From Cristatella mucedo (taxonomy: Eukaryota > Bryozoa > Phylactolaemata > Cristatellidae): DNA of 64,000 nt. The notes under the pieces are model-generated. The model had not been told where the DNA came from and did no database searches. It saw only the letters and a program-made list of their open reading frames with translations. Positions 1 to 12,999 of the stretch are shown here, piece by piece. Numbering within the stretch: position 1 is the first letter of the stretch; each line of letters opens with the position of its first letter. The stretch covers positions 6,335,001 to 6,399,000 of the forward strand of contig WPIO01000002.1 in the NCBI GenBank assembly GCA_009760855.2. Direction: 5' to 3'. The position numbers were made by a program, and so were the translations under genes.

Positions 1-3000
1 AATATACAGGAAATTACAAATTCCCAAACGTCCTTCTGCTTAATGAAAGTTACCTGAATCTAAATGACGTTTTATGGTCAGATTTGCGATACAAGTACAG
101 CGACTTACCCTTACATGTACCCATAACATCAGTGATCTCATAAAAGAACGTTAAATATGTTAAGGTTCAGAAAACTGTGATAGTTTTAAAGTGGAATTTT
201 CCGAGAGCTCAGGCAAATCAACTTTAAGCTAAATATACGTGTTAGGATCCGAGAGAGTTAGAGCTGTCATTGTTTTCATCTCCAAAGCAGCATACGTCTG
301 AAGCTAGCTAAAGCTTATATAACGTCATTTAGCCTCAGAATAAATGGCGAAAAAATTACTTGTTAAGAACTTTTCTAGTGAGAGGTATAATTACCTAGTT
401 TGTTAGCGAGTCTTTGGAGTGAGCCTGGCTACGATAGCCCCATGATTCTGAAGTGCGTTTTGACGGTTGCACAACAACGAAAACGAAAGCGAAACGAAAG
501 TCGCCGAAAAAATGAACTGCTTACCTAGTCTTTCCTGTGGATTTACTTCGAGTTTGCTATGACTCGTGCGATAAAATTCGTAAGACTTACCCCTGTTGAT
601 ACCTGAAGCATCAGCCTGTCGATCCAAGAGCTCATCTGTGGTTTAAAACGCAAGCCAACATCATGACGGTGTCATCGAAGTGTTTCGCCATCGTATCGGT
701 GACTTGACTTGAACTTGAGATTAATCAATACGGTGACGATGGTGACTGCGCCCTGTGGTATTCCAGCGTTTGTTCAAAGCTTCGAGAAAATATTATGAAG
801 GATAGGCGGTTTCGAACACCTTTTTTAGAGATTTAGCGATTATGGTTCGCTTTGTAAAACCACCACATCTTCAAAGCCACCTGAAGCCAAAAAAGATAGT
901 AAAGAAACACAATGGAAGGCAAAATATTTATTCGCCGAAGTATATCAGGGATTGGGTAACGTAACCCAGATTGCACTTCCCATTTTACAATTACTGTTGT
1001 GTGAAAATTCTTGAGACAGATGTGGGACTTTAGCCATCAGATCGGTTAATGAACATTAGGCTTTCTGGTCGCGTGCGAAGGCAACAGAAGAAGCGTTTCT
1101 ATCCCAACAATATCATGGTACCGCAGAAGCAAAGTGACTTGAAGTTGTCCTCAGGTGGTACAGAGGCAACAACGTGTGTGCCCTGCTTTTTCGCGGCATT
1201 ATCCCACCGCATGAGGAAAAGTTCCGAAAGCCTAGGAGAGGTATTGCACTACGGTATAGAACAGTGTGGTGGTTTTCGGCTGTATCCCCGAGCACCATCT
1301 CTTAAGCTATTCACGCCCAAATAACACCTTGCAGCTAAAAAATAAACAGAAGTACAAATTCCCCAAACGTCCTCCTGCTTAGCAAAAGTTACCTGAATCA
1401 AAACCACGTTTTATGGTCCGGTTTGCGATACAAGTACAGCGACTTACACTTACACGTACCCAAAACATCAGTGATCTCGTAAAAGAACGTTAAAGATGTT
1501 AAGCCACAGAAAACAGTGATTGTTCCAAAGCGGCATTTTCTGAGCGCTCGGGTAAATCATCTTTAAGCTAAATGAACGTGGAGGGATCAGAGAGAGTTAG
1601 TGCTGTCATTGTTTTCAGCTCCAAAGCTGCATACGTCTGAAGCTAGCTGGAGCTTAAAAAACGTCATTCAGCCTCAGAATAAACGGAGAAAAAATTACTT
1701 GTTAGGAACTTTTCTAGTGCATGGTATAAGTACCTGATTTGTGAGCGACACTTTGGAGTGACCCTGGCGACGATAGCCCCGTGACACTGAAGTGCGTTTT
1801 GTTGGATGCATAAGTGATTGCACCTGCAGTTAGTCCTACGACGTAATTTTGGGACGAAAATATTGACGGCTTTTACACTGCCTCTCCTTAAGGCAGAGGT
1901 ACAGTGACTTTAAAATATTCTGAGCTCATAAACAGGCAACAATGAACGTGCAGTGTTTTTTCGCGGCATTATCATACCGCTCCCGTTGAAGTTCTTAAAT
2001 CTGGTAGAACGTTTGGTGGCTTCCGAGGGGTGCCGTCAGTTTTCGATTCATGAAAGCGCCATATCATGGAAACCATTTTAAGGTGAGCAACGGATGCACA
2101 GCAGCGAAAATGCAAGCGAAACGTCAGTCGCCGAAAAAGTGAACTGCTTCCTTGATCTTTCCTGTCGATGTACTTAGAGTTGGCTGCGACTCGAGCACTA
2201 AAACTCGTAAGTCTTACCCCGAGTGATACCCGAAACATCTGCATGTCCATCCAATTGTCCATTTACGGTGTAAAACGCAAGCCAACATCATAATGGTTTC
2301 ATCGAAGTGTTTCACCATCGCATCGGTGACGTGACTTGAACTTGAGATTAATCATTCCGGTCGCGACGGTGACTGTGCCCTCTTGTTTTTCAGCATTTGT
2401 TCAAAGCTTCGAGAAAATATTATTAAGGTGAGGCGGTTTTGAACACCTTTTTTAGAGATGAAGCGAATATGGTTCGCTGTGTAAAACCACTGCATCTTCA
2501 ACGCCACCTGAAGCCAAATAAGATAGTAAAGAAACACAATGGAAGATTTAATAATTATTCGCCGAAGTATATCAGGGGATGGGTAAGGTAAGCCAGATTG
2601 CACTTTCATTTTACAATAATTGTTGCAAGTAAATCCCCAGGACAGATGGCTGACTTTAGCCATCAGATCGGTGAATGAACATAAGGCTTTCTGGTGACTT
2701 CCGAAGGCAACAGAAGAACTGTTTCTATCCCAACAATGTCATGGTACTGCAGCAGCAAAGTGACTTGAAGTTGTCCACAGGTGGTAGAGATGCAACAACG
2801 TGTGTGCCCTGCTTTTTCGCTGCATTATTCCACCGCATGAGGAAAAGTTCCGAAAGCCTAGGAGAGGTATTGCACTACGGCTGAGAACAGTTTGGTGATT
2901 TTTGGCTGTATCCCTGAGCACCATCTCTTAAGCTATTCACGCCCAAATAACACCATGCAGCTAAAAAATATACAGAAGTACAAATTCCAAAACGTCCTCC

Positions 3001-6000
3001 TGCTTAGCGAAAGTTACCTGAATCTAAATGACGTTTTATGGTCAGGTTTGCGATACAAGTACAGCGACTTACCCTTACATGTACCCATAACATCAGTGAT
3101 TAATATATAAAAGAACGTTAAAGGTGTTAGGCTACAGAAGACAGTGAGTGTTCCAAACGGTATTTTTTAAGAGCTCGGGTAAATCAACTTTAAGCTAAAG
3201 CAACATGAAGGGATCCGAGAGAGGTTGAGCTGTCATTGTTTCCAGCTCTAAAGCAGCATACGTCTGAAGCTAGCTGAAACTTAAATAACGTCATTTAGCC
3301 TTAGAATAAACGGCGAAAAAAAAACTTGTTAAGAACTTTTCTAGTGCGAGGTAAAAGTACCTGATTTGTGAGCGACACTTTGGAGTGACCCTGGCGACGA
3401 TAGCCCCGTGACACTGAAGTGCGTTTTGTTGGATGCATAAGTGATTGCACCTGCAGTTAGTCCTACGACGTAATTTTGGGACGAAAATATTGACGGCTTT
3501 TTCACTGCCTCTTCTTAAGGCAGAGGTACAGTGACTTTAAAGTATTCTGAGCTCATAAACAGGCAACAGTGAACGTGCAGTGTTTTTTAGCGGCATTATC
3601 CCACCGCTCCCGTTGAAGTTCTTAAACCTGAGAGCACGTTTGGTGACTTCCGAGGGGTGCCGTCAGTTTTCGATTCGTGAAAGCACCACTTCACTGAAAC
3701 CTTCTAATGCTTAGCAACGGTTGCACAGCAGCGAAAATGGAAGCGAAACTTCAGTCGCTGAAAAAGTGAACTGCTTCCCTAGCCTTTCCTGTGGATTTAC
3801 TTCGAGTTTGCTATGACTCGTGCGATAAAATTCGTAAGACTTACCCCTGTTGATACCCGAAACATCTGCATGTCCTTCCAACTGTCCATTTACGGTGTGA
3901 AATGGACGTCAACATGGTGATGGTTTCATCGAAGTGTTTCGCCGTCGCAGCTGTGACGTGACTTAACCTTAAGATTAATCAATACGGTGACGATGGTGAC
4001 TGCGCCCTGTTGTTTTGGTGTATTTGTTCAAAGCTTCGATAAAATATTATTAAGGTGAGGCGATATCATACACCTTTTTCTTTTAGAGATTAATTGATTA
4101 TGGTTCGCTTTGTAAAACCACCACATCTTCAAAGCCACCTGAAGCCAAATAAGATAGTAAAGCAACACAATGGAAGGCATAATAGTTATTCGCCGAAGTA
4201 TATCAGGGATTGGGTAACGTAACCCAGATTGCACTTCCCATTTTACAATTACTGTTGTGTGAAAATTCTTGAGACAGATGTGGGACTTTAGCCATCAGAT
4301 CGGTTAATGAACATAAGGCTTTCTGGTGGCGTGCGAAGGCAACAGAAGATGTGTTTCTATCCCAACAATATCATGGTACTGCATAGGCAAAGTGACTTGA
4401 AGTTGTCCTCAGGTGGTACAGAGGCAACAACGTGTGTGCCCTGCTTTTTCGCGGCATTATCCCACCGCATGAGGAAAAGTTCCGAAAGCCTCGGAGACGT
4501 ATTGCACTTCAGTATAGAACCGTGTTGTAATTTTTGGCCGTATCCATGAGCACCATCTCTTAAGCTATTTACGCCAAAATCACACAATGCAGCTAAAAAA
4601 TATACTGAAGTACAAATTCCCAAACGTCATCCTGCTTAGCGAAAGTTACCTGAATCAAAATGACGTTTTACGGTCAGGTTTGCGATTCAAGTACAGCGAC
4701 TTACCCTTACATGTACCCATAACATCAGTGATCTAATTAAAGAACGTTACAGATGGTAAGTTACAGAAAACAGTGATTGTTCCAAAGCTGCATTTTCCGA
4801 GAGCTCGGGTAAATCATCTTTAAGCTAAATCAACGTGGAGGGATCTGAGAGAGTTAGAGCTGTCATTGTTTTCAGCTCCAAAGCTGCATACGTCTGAAGC
4901 TAGCTGAAGCTTAAATAACGTCATCCAGCCTCAGAATAAACGGCGAAAAAAATTACTTGTTGGGAACTTTTCTAGTGCGAGGTATAAGTACCTGATTTGT
5001 GAGCGACACTTTGGAGTGACCCTGGCGACGATAGCCCCGTGACACTGAAGTGCGTTTTGTTTGATGCATAAGTGATTGCACCTGCAGTTAGTCTTCCGAC
5101 GTCATTTTGGGACGAAAATATTGACGGCTTTTTCACTGCCTCTTCTCAAGGCAGACGTACAGTGACTTTAAAGTATTCTGAGCTCATACACAAACAACAG
5201 TGAACGTGCCGTGTTTTTTCGCGGCATTATCCCACCTCTCCCGTTGAAGTTCTTTAACCCGATAGCACGTTTGGTGGCGTCCGAAGTGCGTCGTCAGTTT
5301 TCGATTCGTGAAAGCACCACTTCAGTGAAACCTTCTAACGCTTAGCAACGGTTGCACAGCAGCAATAATGCAAGCGAAATGTCAGCCGCCGAAAAAATGA
5401 ACCGCTTCCCTAATCTTTCCTGTGGATGTACTTAGAGTTGGCTGTGACTCGAGCAATAAAACTCGTAAGACTTACCCCTAGTGATACCCGAAACATCTGC
5501 ATGTCCATCCAACTGTCCATTTACGGTGTGAAACGGACGTCAACATCATAATGGTTTCATCGAAGTGTTTCGCCATCGCATCGGTGACGTTACTCGAACT
5601 TGAGCTTAATCAATACGGTGTTGATGGTGACTGTGCCCTGTTGTTTTGCAGCATATGTCCTAAGCTTCGAGAAAATATTTTTAAGGTGAGGCGATATCGT
5701 ACACCTTTGTTAGAGATATAGCGGTTATGGTTCGCTTTGTCAAACCCCTGCATCTTAAAGGTCACCCGAAGCTAAATTTGGTCGTTAAGTTACACAATAG
5801 AAGGCATGATAATAATTCGCCGAAGTATATCAGGGATTCGTTAACCTAACCTAGATTCAACTAGCCGTTTTACAATAACTGTATCAAGAAAATACCCGAG
5901 ACAGATGGCGGCCTTCAGCCATCAGATTGGTGATTGAACATAAGGCTTTATGGTGACGTTCGAGGGCACAGGAAGAAGTGCTTTAATCCAAACAAAGTCA

Positions 6001-6306
6001 TGGTACTGCAGCGGCAAAGTGGTTTAAAGGTTTCCTTAGGCGGAACAGGGGTGGTAAGAAGGCAAAAACGAGGGTGCCCTGTTTTTTTGCAGTTATATCC
6101 CACAGCTTCAGCCAAAGTTCTGAAAGTTCAGGCGACGTAGCTCGCTCGTGAATAGAACAGTTTGGCTATTTTCGGCCGTAGCCATGAGCGTCATCTCTTA
6201 AACTATTTATCGCCCAAGTAACGCCATATAGCTACGAAATATGCAGCAAATTACAATCTCCCCAAACGTCCTTGTGCAATGCGAAAGTTACCTGAATTAA
6301 AATCGC

Positions 6307-6452
6307 TGAGCTGGTTTGGTCTAGCGGTTAAGGTGCTCGCCCCGACCGAGGTCTGACTGAGGTCGTGGGCTCGAGCCCCGAGGCATATGTGAAGCGCCTG
6401 AATAGTGATTAGGTTCTCTTGGGGCGCCATATAGATGAATTATATTTTTTTA
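6307..6452 (+). mobile_element. tRNA-derived SINE (family 1), copy inside satellite
   Basis: This insertion is absent from the matching place in the other satellite units. It has a box-A-like stretch (TGGTCTAGCGGTTAAGG) near 6,316 and a box-B-like stretch (GGGCTCGAGCCCC) near 6,367, then a tRNA-unrelated body and a T-rich tail. Related copies lie at 22,895-23,033 (minus), 28,233-28,372 and 51,452-51,590. It is not a working tRNA gene, because the cloverleaf does not close and the body continues past the box-B region. Confidence 0.75.
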
Positions 6453-8174
6453 ATGACAATATATGGTCAGGGTTAGGAAACAAGCTTGCCGACTTACCCT
6501 TACATGTACCCATAACATCAGTGATCTCATAAAAGAACGTTAAAGATGTTAGGCGACAGAAAACAGTGATTGTTCCAAAGCGGCATTTTCCGAGTGCTCG
6601 GGTAAAACGTCTTTAAGATGAATCAACGTGGGGAGTTCCGAGAGAGATGAAGCTGTCGTTGTTTTCAGCTCCAAAAGCAGCATCCATCTGAAGCTAGCTG
6701 AAGGCGAAATAACATCATTCAGCCTCAGAATAAACGGCGAAACAATTTACTTCTAACGAAGATTTCTAGTGCGAGGTATAAGTACCTGATTCGTGAGAGA
6801 CACTTTGGAGTGACCCTGGCGACGATAGCCCCGTGACACGCTGTAGTGAGCTTTCTCTGCAGCATCAGTGATTGCACCTGCAGTTAGTCTTACGACGTCA
6901 TTTTGGGACAAAAATATTGACGGCTTTTTCACTGCCTCTTCTCAATGCAGACGTTCAGTGACTTTAAAGTATTCTGAGCTCATACACAGACAACAGTGAA
7001 TGTGCCGTGTTTTTTCGCGGCATTATCCCACCGCTCCTGTTGAAGTTCTTAAACCTCATAGAACGTTTGGTGGCTTCCGAAGGGTGCCGTCAGTTTTTGA
7101 TTCGTGAATACACCACGTCAGTGAAACCTTCTAAAGCGTAGCAACGGTTGCACAGCAACGAAAAAGAAAGCGAAACGTCAGTCGCAGAAAAAAATGTACT
7201 GCTTCCCTAATTTTTCCTGAGGATGTAGTTAGAGTTAGCTATGACTCGTGCGATAAAATTCGTAAGACTTACCCCTGTTCTGCCTGTAGATCCAAGAGCC
7301 CATTTGCAGTGTAAAACACACGCCAACATCATGACGGTGTCATCGAAGTGTTTCGCCAGCGTATCGGTGACGTGACTTGAACTTGAGATTAATCAATACG
7401 GTGACGGTGGTTACTGCGCCCTATTGTTTTGCAGCATTTGTCTAAAGCTTCGAGAAAAGATTATTAAGGTGAGGCGATATCGCACCCCTTTGTTAGAGAT
7501 AAAGCGATTATGGTTCGCTGGGTAAAACCACCGCACCTTCAAAGCCACCTGAAGCTAAATAAGATAGTAAAGCAACACAATGGAAGCCATAATAATAATT
7601 CGCCGAAGTATATCAGGGATATTGTAACGTAACCTAGATTCCACTCGATTTTTCCAATAACCGTTGCAAGTAAATCCCCGAGACAGACTGCTGCTTTCAG
7701 CCATCAGATCGGTTAAAGAACATAAGGCTTTCTGGCGACTTGCGAGGGCAACAGAAGAAGTGTTTCTATCACAATAATGTCATGGTACATCAGAGGCAAA
7801 GTGATTTGAAGTTGTTCTGAGGTGGTACAGAGGTGGTACAGAGATGGTAAGAAGGCAAAACGAGGGTGCCCTGTTTTTTCGTGGCATTATTCCACTGCTT
7901 CAGTAGAAGTTCTGAAAGTTTTTGCGACATTGTGAGCTAGTGAATAGAATAGTTTGGTGACTTTCGGCCGTAGCCATGAGCACCATCTCTTAAGCTATTT
8001 AAAGCCTAAATAACGCCAGACAGCTACAATGTATACAGCAAATTATGATCTCCCCAAACGTCGTTCCGCTAAGCGAAAGTTACCTGAAATAAAATTACAT
8101 TTTATGGTCAGGGTTGGGAAACAAGCTAGCCAACTTACCCTTTCTTGTATACCCATAACATCAGTGATCTCATA

Positions 8175-8352
8175 AAAGAACGTTAAATAAATAAATAAAT
8201 AAATTCTAGCTGATTAAACAGGCTCTTCTGTATAGTCACAGAAGAGCCTTTACGGCTATCACCCCCACTTGCAGTGGCGGTAAATGATCGCCCCACCTCA
8301 GGAATCGAACCCACGACCTCGGGACCGAGGCCGTGAAAGCAACCGCCTTACC
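8175..8352 (-). mobile_element. tRNA-derived SINE (family 2) with hairpin tail
   Basis: On the minus strand this starts with GGTAAGGCGGTTGC (box-A-like), has GTGGGTTCGATTCCT (box-B-like) and ends in an (ATTT)n tail, seen on the plus strand as TAAATAAATAAAT at about 8,187. It interrupts a satellite unit between ACGTTAAA and TAAAGATGTT; the other units have the uninterrupted site, so a short TAAA duplication is likely. Its 3' part holds a perfect 12-bp hairpin (8,220-8,231 with 8,238-8,249). Confidence 0.65.
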
Positions 8353-10242
8353 TAAAGATGTTAAGCAACAGAAAACAGTGATTGCTCCAACGTAGCATTT
8401 TTGAGTGCTTTGTTAAAACGTCTTTAAGATGAATTCACGTGGGGAGTCCCGAGAGAGCTGGAGCTGCCGTTGTTTTCAGCTCTAAAGCAGCATACCTCTG
8501 AAGTTAGCTGAAGCTTACATAATGCCATTCAGCCTCACAATAAACGGGGAAACACATTACTTCTAAAGAAGATTTCTAATGCTAGGTATAAGTACGTGAT
8601 TCGTGAGAGACACTTTGGAGTCACCATGGGACGATAGTGTCACTTTCGTGCGTTTTGTCATCAGCATCAGTGACTGTACCTTTCGTTAGACTGACGACGT
8701 AATGCTGGACTGATTTCGTTAGACTGACGACGTAATGCTGGGACGATTATTCCATTCCTTCAGTGAAGGTTTGGAAAGCTAAGGCTCGTGAATAAAACAG
8801 TATGGTGGTTTTTGGCCGTATCCATGAGCCATTTTCCTTAAGCTAATAACGCCCAAATAACGCCAAACAGCAACAAATTATACAGCAAATTGCAATTTCC
8901 CCAAACGTCCTTCTGCTTAGCGAAAGTTACCTGAATTTTAAATGACGTTTTATAGTCAGGTGTGCGAAATAAGCTCACCGACTTAACCTTTCATGTACAT
9001 ATAACATGAGCGATCTCATAAAAGAACGTTAACGTCTTTAAGATGAGTCGACGTGGGGATTTCCGGGAGAGTTAGAGCTGTCGTTGTTTTCAGCTCCAAT
9101 GCAGCATACTTCTGAAGATAGCTGAAGCTTAAATAACGTCATTCAGCCTCACAATAAATGGTGAAACAAATGACTTGTTAAGAACTTTTCTACTGCGAGG
9201 TATATGTACCTGATTTGTGAGCGACACTTTGGAGTGACCCGGGCGACGATAGCCCTGTGACACTTTAGTGCGTTTTGTCTGCAGCATCAGTGATTGCACC
9301 TGGAGTTAGTCTTTCGACTTAAAGCTGGGACGAAAATATCGACAGCTTTTTCGCTGCCTCTTCTCATGGCAGAGGTACAGTGACTTGAAAATATTCTGAG
9401 CTCATACACAGGCAACAGTGATTGTGCCCTGTTTTTTCGCGTCATCATCTCACAGCTCCAGTGAAAGCTCTTAAACCTGAAAAAAACGTACAGTGGCGTA
9501 GTGAAAAAGCTGTGTGAGTTTTTCCAGTGTTTAAGGACCACCTTTTGGAAGCCTCCTTAAGCTTAATAATGGTCTTACTGCGACGAAAGAGACGAAGAGA
9601 GAAAGCGAAGGTTAATTTGGAAAAATTTCTGTTTACTTTGAGTCTTGCGACGAAAGCCATGTGACTTACCCCTGTCGTTACCCACAGCATGTGCATGCAT
9701 TCCCGAATTTGTTTTCAAGGTGTTAATTAGCCGCGATCGTACTGATCGCTTAATTTTAGTGTTATGCCATCGTCACGATGACGCGACTCAAAATTGAGCT
9801 GCGTTCGTACAGCTTCAACAGAGATGTTGCCCTGTCTTTTTATGGCATCATCCTAATGCTCGGGTATAATTTCCGTACACTGAAGTGATTTGGGAAAGTG
9901 GCGAAGGGTTTTGGGAGCATAAGAACTTAAAGTACTGTCTGCAAAGGATTTGAAGTTTTATACAAGTTATACATAAGTAATTAAATTTCGGAGAGCTCGA
10001 CGTACGATGCTTAGCCTTGTGGGTAGAAGATCTGACAGATAGGCTGGAGCCGATGAGTAAAGGGACCTAAAAATGACAAAAGCTTGAAGTCGATGCGTTG
10101 CTTGACTGGTAGTTAGTGCTGATCAGCGAGAAGTGGTTGGATGTGGCAGCTGCCACGTTCACGACAGACAAACCTTGCTGCAGAGTTTTTCAGCAGCTGA
10201 AGGCACCCGATTTCACAGGCCGGTTGACAAGCAAGCAGTGAG

Positions 10243-11163
10243 TCACAAAGGTAAAGACGGGATGCCATAAAAAATGGACAAATTTACATGAGGTATCCCT
10301 GTCTGAACAAGTCTGAATTTTTCAGCAATATTACATAGCTGAAAAGAGGCAGACTTGACTGTGTAGCTGATGTGATCGTCTAATGAAAGGTCACTTTGGA
10401 GCAAGACACCTAGACTTCTTGCAGATTCAATAGGAGACATGCTGGCAGACCCGATTTTGTGTGTTAAGCTTTTCAGTTTATGAATGACACTTGGTTTGCC
10501 CATAACTAGGAAGCTGGTTTTATCATCATTCAATTTAAGAAGGTTTGCTATCATTCACGTGCGGACGTCATCCATGCAGATAGCGAGGCAGTTGAGAGAA
10601 TTAGACGTGCTCGAGGGCTAAAAGAAATAAATACAGAGGCACAACTGAGAGTTATCTGCATAGAAGTCAAAGCCGACACTGTGCTAGGCAGCCACATCGA
10701 CTAGAGGGAGATTATAAACCACGAAAGGAACGGGACCAAGCACGGAGCCCTGAGGTCTCCCATATTTCATTGGTTCCTCGGATGATCTTTGACCATTAAT
10801 ATCAATACTCTGGATGCCCCTACTGAGTGAAAACCTGAACCATTGCAACGAGTGCCAATGATGCACAGGCGAGATGGGAGGCACTTAAGAAAGACTTGGT
10901 GATAGATAGTATCAAAAGCTGCCTATCCTAAGCTGCCGAAAGAACGAGCAAAGCAGAGATACCCTGCATATGCCTGCATTCCTGAGTAGGTTACTATTCA
11001 GCCGAAGAAATGCTGACTGAGTGGGATGATTAGCTCTAAAACCAGTCTGGAACTTAGTAGCGAGGTTAGCGGTTTCAATATATGAGTTCAACTGATCTGC
11101 TACGACTCTTTCTAGTGTCTTTGATAGAAACAGGAAAATAAAGACTCGGCGGAAGTTGTTCAA
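10243..11163 (-). pseudogene. Reverse transcriptase of CR1-like element I (broken)
   Basis: Three open stretches in different frames cover a reverse transcriptase. At 11,163-10,912 is the FLSKTLERVVADQL segment, with GFRANHPTQSA just after it. At 10,884-10,684 is the GRPQGSVLGPV segment (motif 4 region). Near 10,670 is the catalytic box as FYADN. At 10,554-10,243 is LNDDKTSFLVMG with LGVLLQSDLSLDDHI, typical of the CR1/L2 thumb region. Frameshifts and the YADD to YADN change make it non-functional. Confidence 0.75.
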
Positions 11164-11747
11164 GTTCTCTTAGTCAGTTGTTGCTTTCTTCATTGTGGGC
11201 TGACTTCAGCCTTCTCGGAAGGTACTGGGACATGACCTGAAGCTAATGACATATTTACCACATTAGTATACGTGGCAGCATAAGATCTTTGCATCGCAGA
11301 AGCAGGACAATGGGAATGGGTTCAAGAGGCTTATTTTTCTTCTTTGATTGGGACATAAACTCCAGGATGACGATGAATGTAGACATTGAGGTATTGCGTG
11401 GAATTTAGAGCCATGATTCTAGTGGGGATGCTGTCCTCTTAGGGATAAAGTTAAGGAGATGGTTGATCGTCGACATCACCATTTTTTAATTGTGCATCTG
11501 TAATTCAAAAATAATTTTATAGAAGCTAGACTTTGCCTTTGCTAGGATCTATTGGTAGGATCTACAGTGTCCTCGTATGCCAGGCAATGGAAAGTCAGTC
11601 CTGATCTATTGTATGATTTGTCAAGCTTTCGCTTAGCTGATCTAGCTAGTTTAATGTGTGGGGCATACCAAAATCTACCTGGGTGAGGGCGCAGAGTGCG
11701 CTTAGTTAGAGGTGCGAACTCGTCGAGCGTGTCAGCTAGTGTCGTAT

Positions 11748-12131
11748 CTACGAATGACGACAGATCGGAGGGGGATTGACTTGCCGAGGCGAGGCAACTA
11801 TTCTCGCACGTGCGGCATCTATGTCAAGGGTCTTGAGGTTTCGCAATTCACAGGTGATTTTAGAGAATGAGGGCACACATTGTAAAATGAATGAGATCTG
11901 CACGTGGTCAAATAAGCAGGATTTAATAATAATTGGTGATGACAAAGTGCAGTTGCATGAGAAAATTTGGTCAAGAGTATGACTCTTGATGCGAGTAGGG
12001 CCATGTACATATGCCACAAGAGACAATGAGTCAGACAATGCACGAAATTCAGTGCTGAAGGCGTCAGTGAAGTTATCAAAGTGACTTTTGAAATCACCCA
12101 TTACGAGGAAGCATCGATTTATGGCACACAT
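11748..12131 (-). pseudogene. Endonuclease domain of CR1-like element I (broken)
   Basis: This 127-residue open stretch corresponds to the middle and end of the exonuclease-endonuclease-phosphatase domain that nicks target DNA in non-LTR elements. It shows VMGDFKSHFDN (the GDFN-x-H motif with N changed to K), a THTLDQIF-like segment and a closing DHVQI (SDH motif, with S changed to F). The upstream part, including ETWL, is out of frame at about 12,400-12,520. The changed active-site residues suggest it no longer works. Confidence 0.7.
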
Positions 12132-12999
12132 AACTGAAATTAGATCGGAGAATCTGAGATAAAGGAGGATTTGGTACCTGGTGGGCGGTAGACGACTGCC
12201 ACCAACGGTAGCTTGTTTTGGGGTGGAATCAAGGCGATTGACTAAAAAAAATGCTTCGAGGGTACTGCAAAGGGCTAGAAGTTGAATTTCGAGAGGACCA
12301 TAACCGCAACTCTACCTCCAGTTTTAATTGGTGTAGCGGTGGGAAAGAATAAGAAACCAGTCTAGGTAGCGTCTTTAGTTGTCGGGCAGTTTGCCGGTTT
12401 TAGCCAAGTTTCAATCAAGGCGAGCAGGTCGAGGCCTTTTCGAGAAATAAGGTCGCTTATGACTAGGAGTTTATTTCACACTGAGCGAGGATTCCAATGA
12501 CAAGCATCAAGTTGGGCCGCCAGCATTACATAAGGCAAGATGACCACTAAGTTAGAGAGTTTCACAGTACTGCTTGAGGGAGAAGGTGCTGAGCGGTTCG
12601 AGATAACGTTATCAAACGAGCGAGTGCTCAGCTCGAAGCTCCAGCCAAGGGAGCAGCTTCAAAGCTCACGGCTCTACAGGGGCTCATGGGTGCTTTTCAT
12701 TTGCTAATGCATAACTCACGGGTGTTACCAACAGATAAAACATCTAGGAATGCAATTGAACTACGATAACGATGTGATAATAGGTATGCATGATCGTAAC
12801 CAATATGCATGTTACTAGCCGCCGGCTGATCTAACGCCACCACTGGGGTGGTACGCCCAGCTGCCCGGAGCGATAAGCGTTTGCATGTCCACAGGTGCCT
12901 AGTTTCTTTGGCGCTACGGCCAAGCAAAAAATAGATAAGCATTCAGCAGGTCTTAGCTATATAAGTTTCCGTACGCGATGTTCGCAAGAACTTCGCTTT

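Larger units (their letters stand above)
1..9900. repeat. Higher-order satellite array, ~1.63-kb unit
   Basis: The same block recurs in direct orientation. One anchor (the stretch reading AACATAAGGCTTTCTGG and its variants) falls at about 1,049, 2,675, 4,307, 5,934 and 7,718, giving steps of 1,626, 1,632, 1,627 and 1,784; the last step is long because a SINE sits at 6,307-6,452. Units after about 8,350 are progressively diverged and shortened. Each unit holds two copies of a sub-motif ending in TTTTTTCGCGGCATTATCCC, so it is a two-part higher-order repeat. Short open frames inside it are not conserved between units and show no protein family. It looks like non-coding satellite. Confidence 0.9.
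9930..12560 (-). mobile_element. CR1/L2-like non-LTR retrotransposon, broken copy I
   Basis: Read on the minus strand, this gives an apurinic-type endonuclease start near 12,520-12,390 (with the ETWL motif), an endonuclease core at 12,131-11,748 (GDF...H and a THTLD-like stretch), then a reverse transcriptase from about 11,163 to 10,243 and a diverged C-terminal tail to about 9,930. Order and motifs match the single replicase frame of CR1/L2-clade elements. Several frameshifts and stops separate the parts. The catalytic box reads YADN instead of YADD, so the copy is dead. The 3' end abuts satellite sequence. Confidence 0.8.

Noticed and set aside
1049-1324. Conserved small protein repeated in the satellite units (1,049; 2,675; 4,307; 5,934)
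   Set aside because: Length and ends differ in each unit, frames break in units 2, 4 and 5, and the similarity is equally strong outside the frame, as expected for a DNA repeat.
6307-6380. Functional tRNA gene
   Set aside because: Box A- and B-like stretches are present but the acceptor stem does not close, the sequence continues into a SINE body and there are several worn copies.
1-9900. CRISPR-like array
   Set aside because: Repeats are over 1.6 kb long, not short units with unique spacers, and the setting is eukaryotic.
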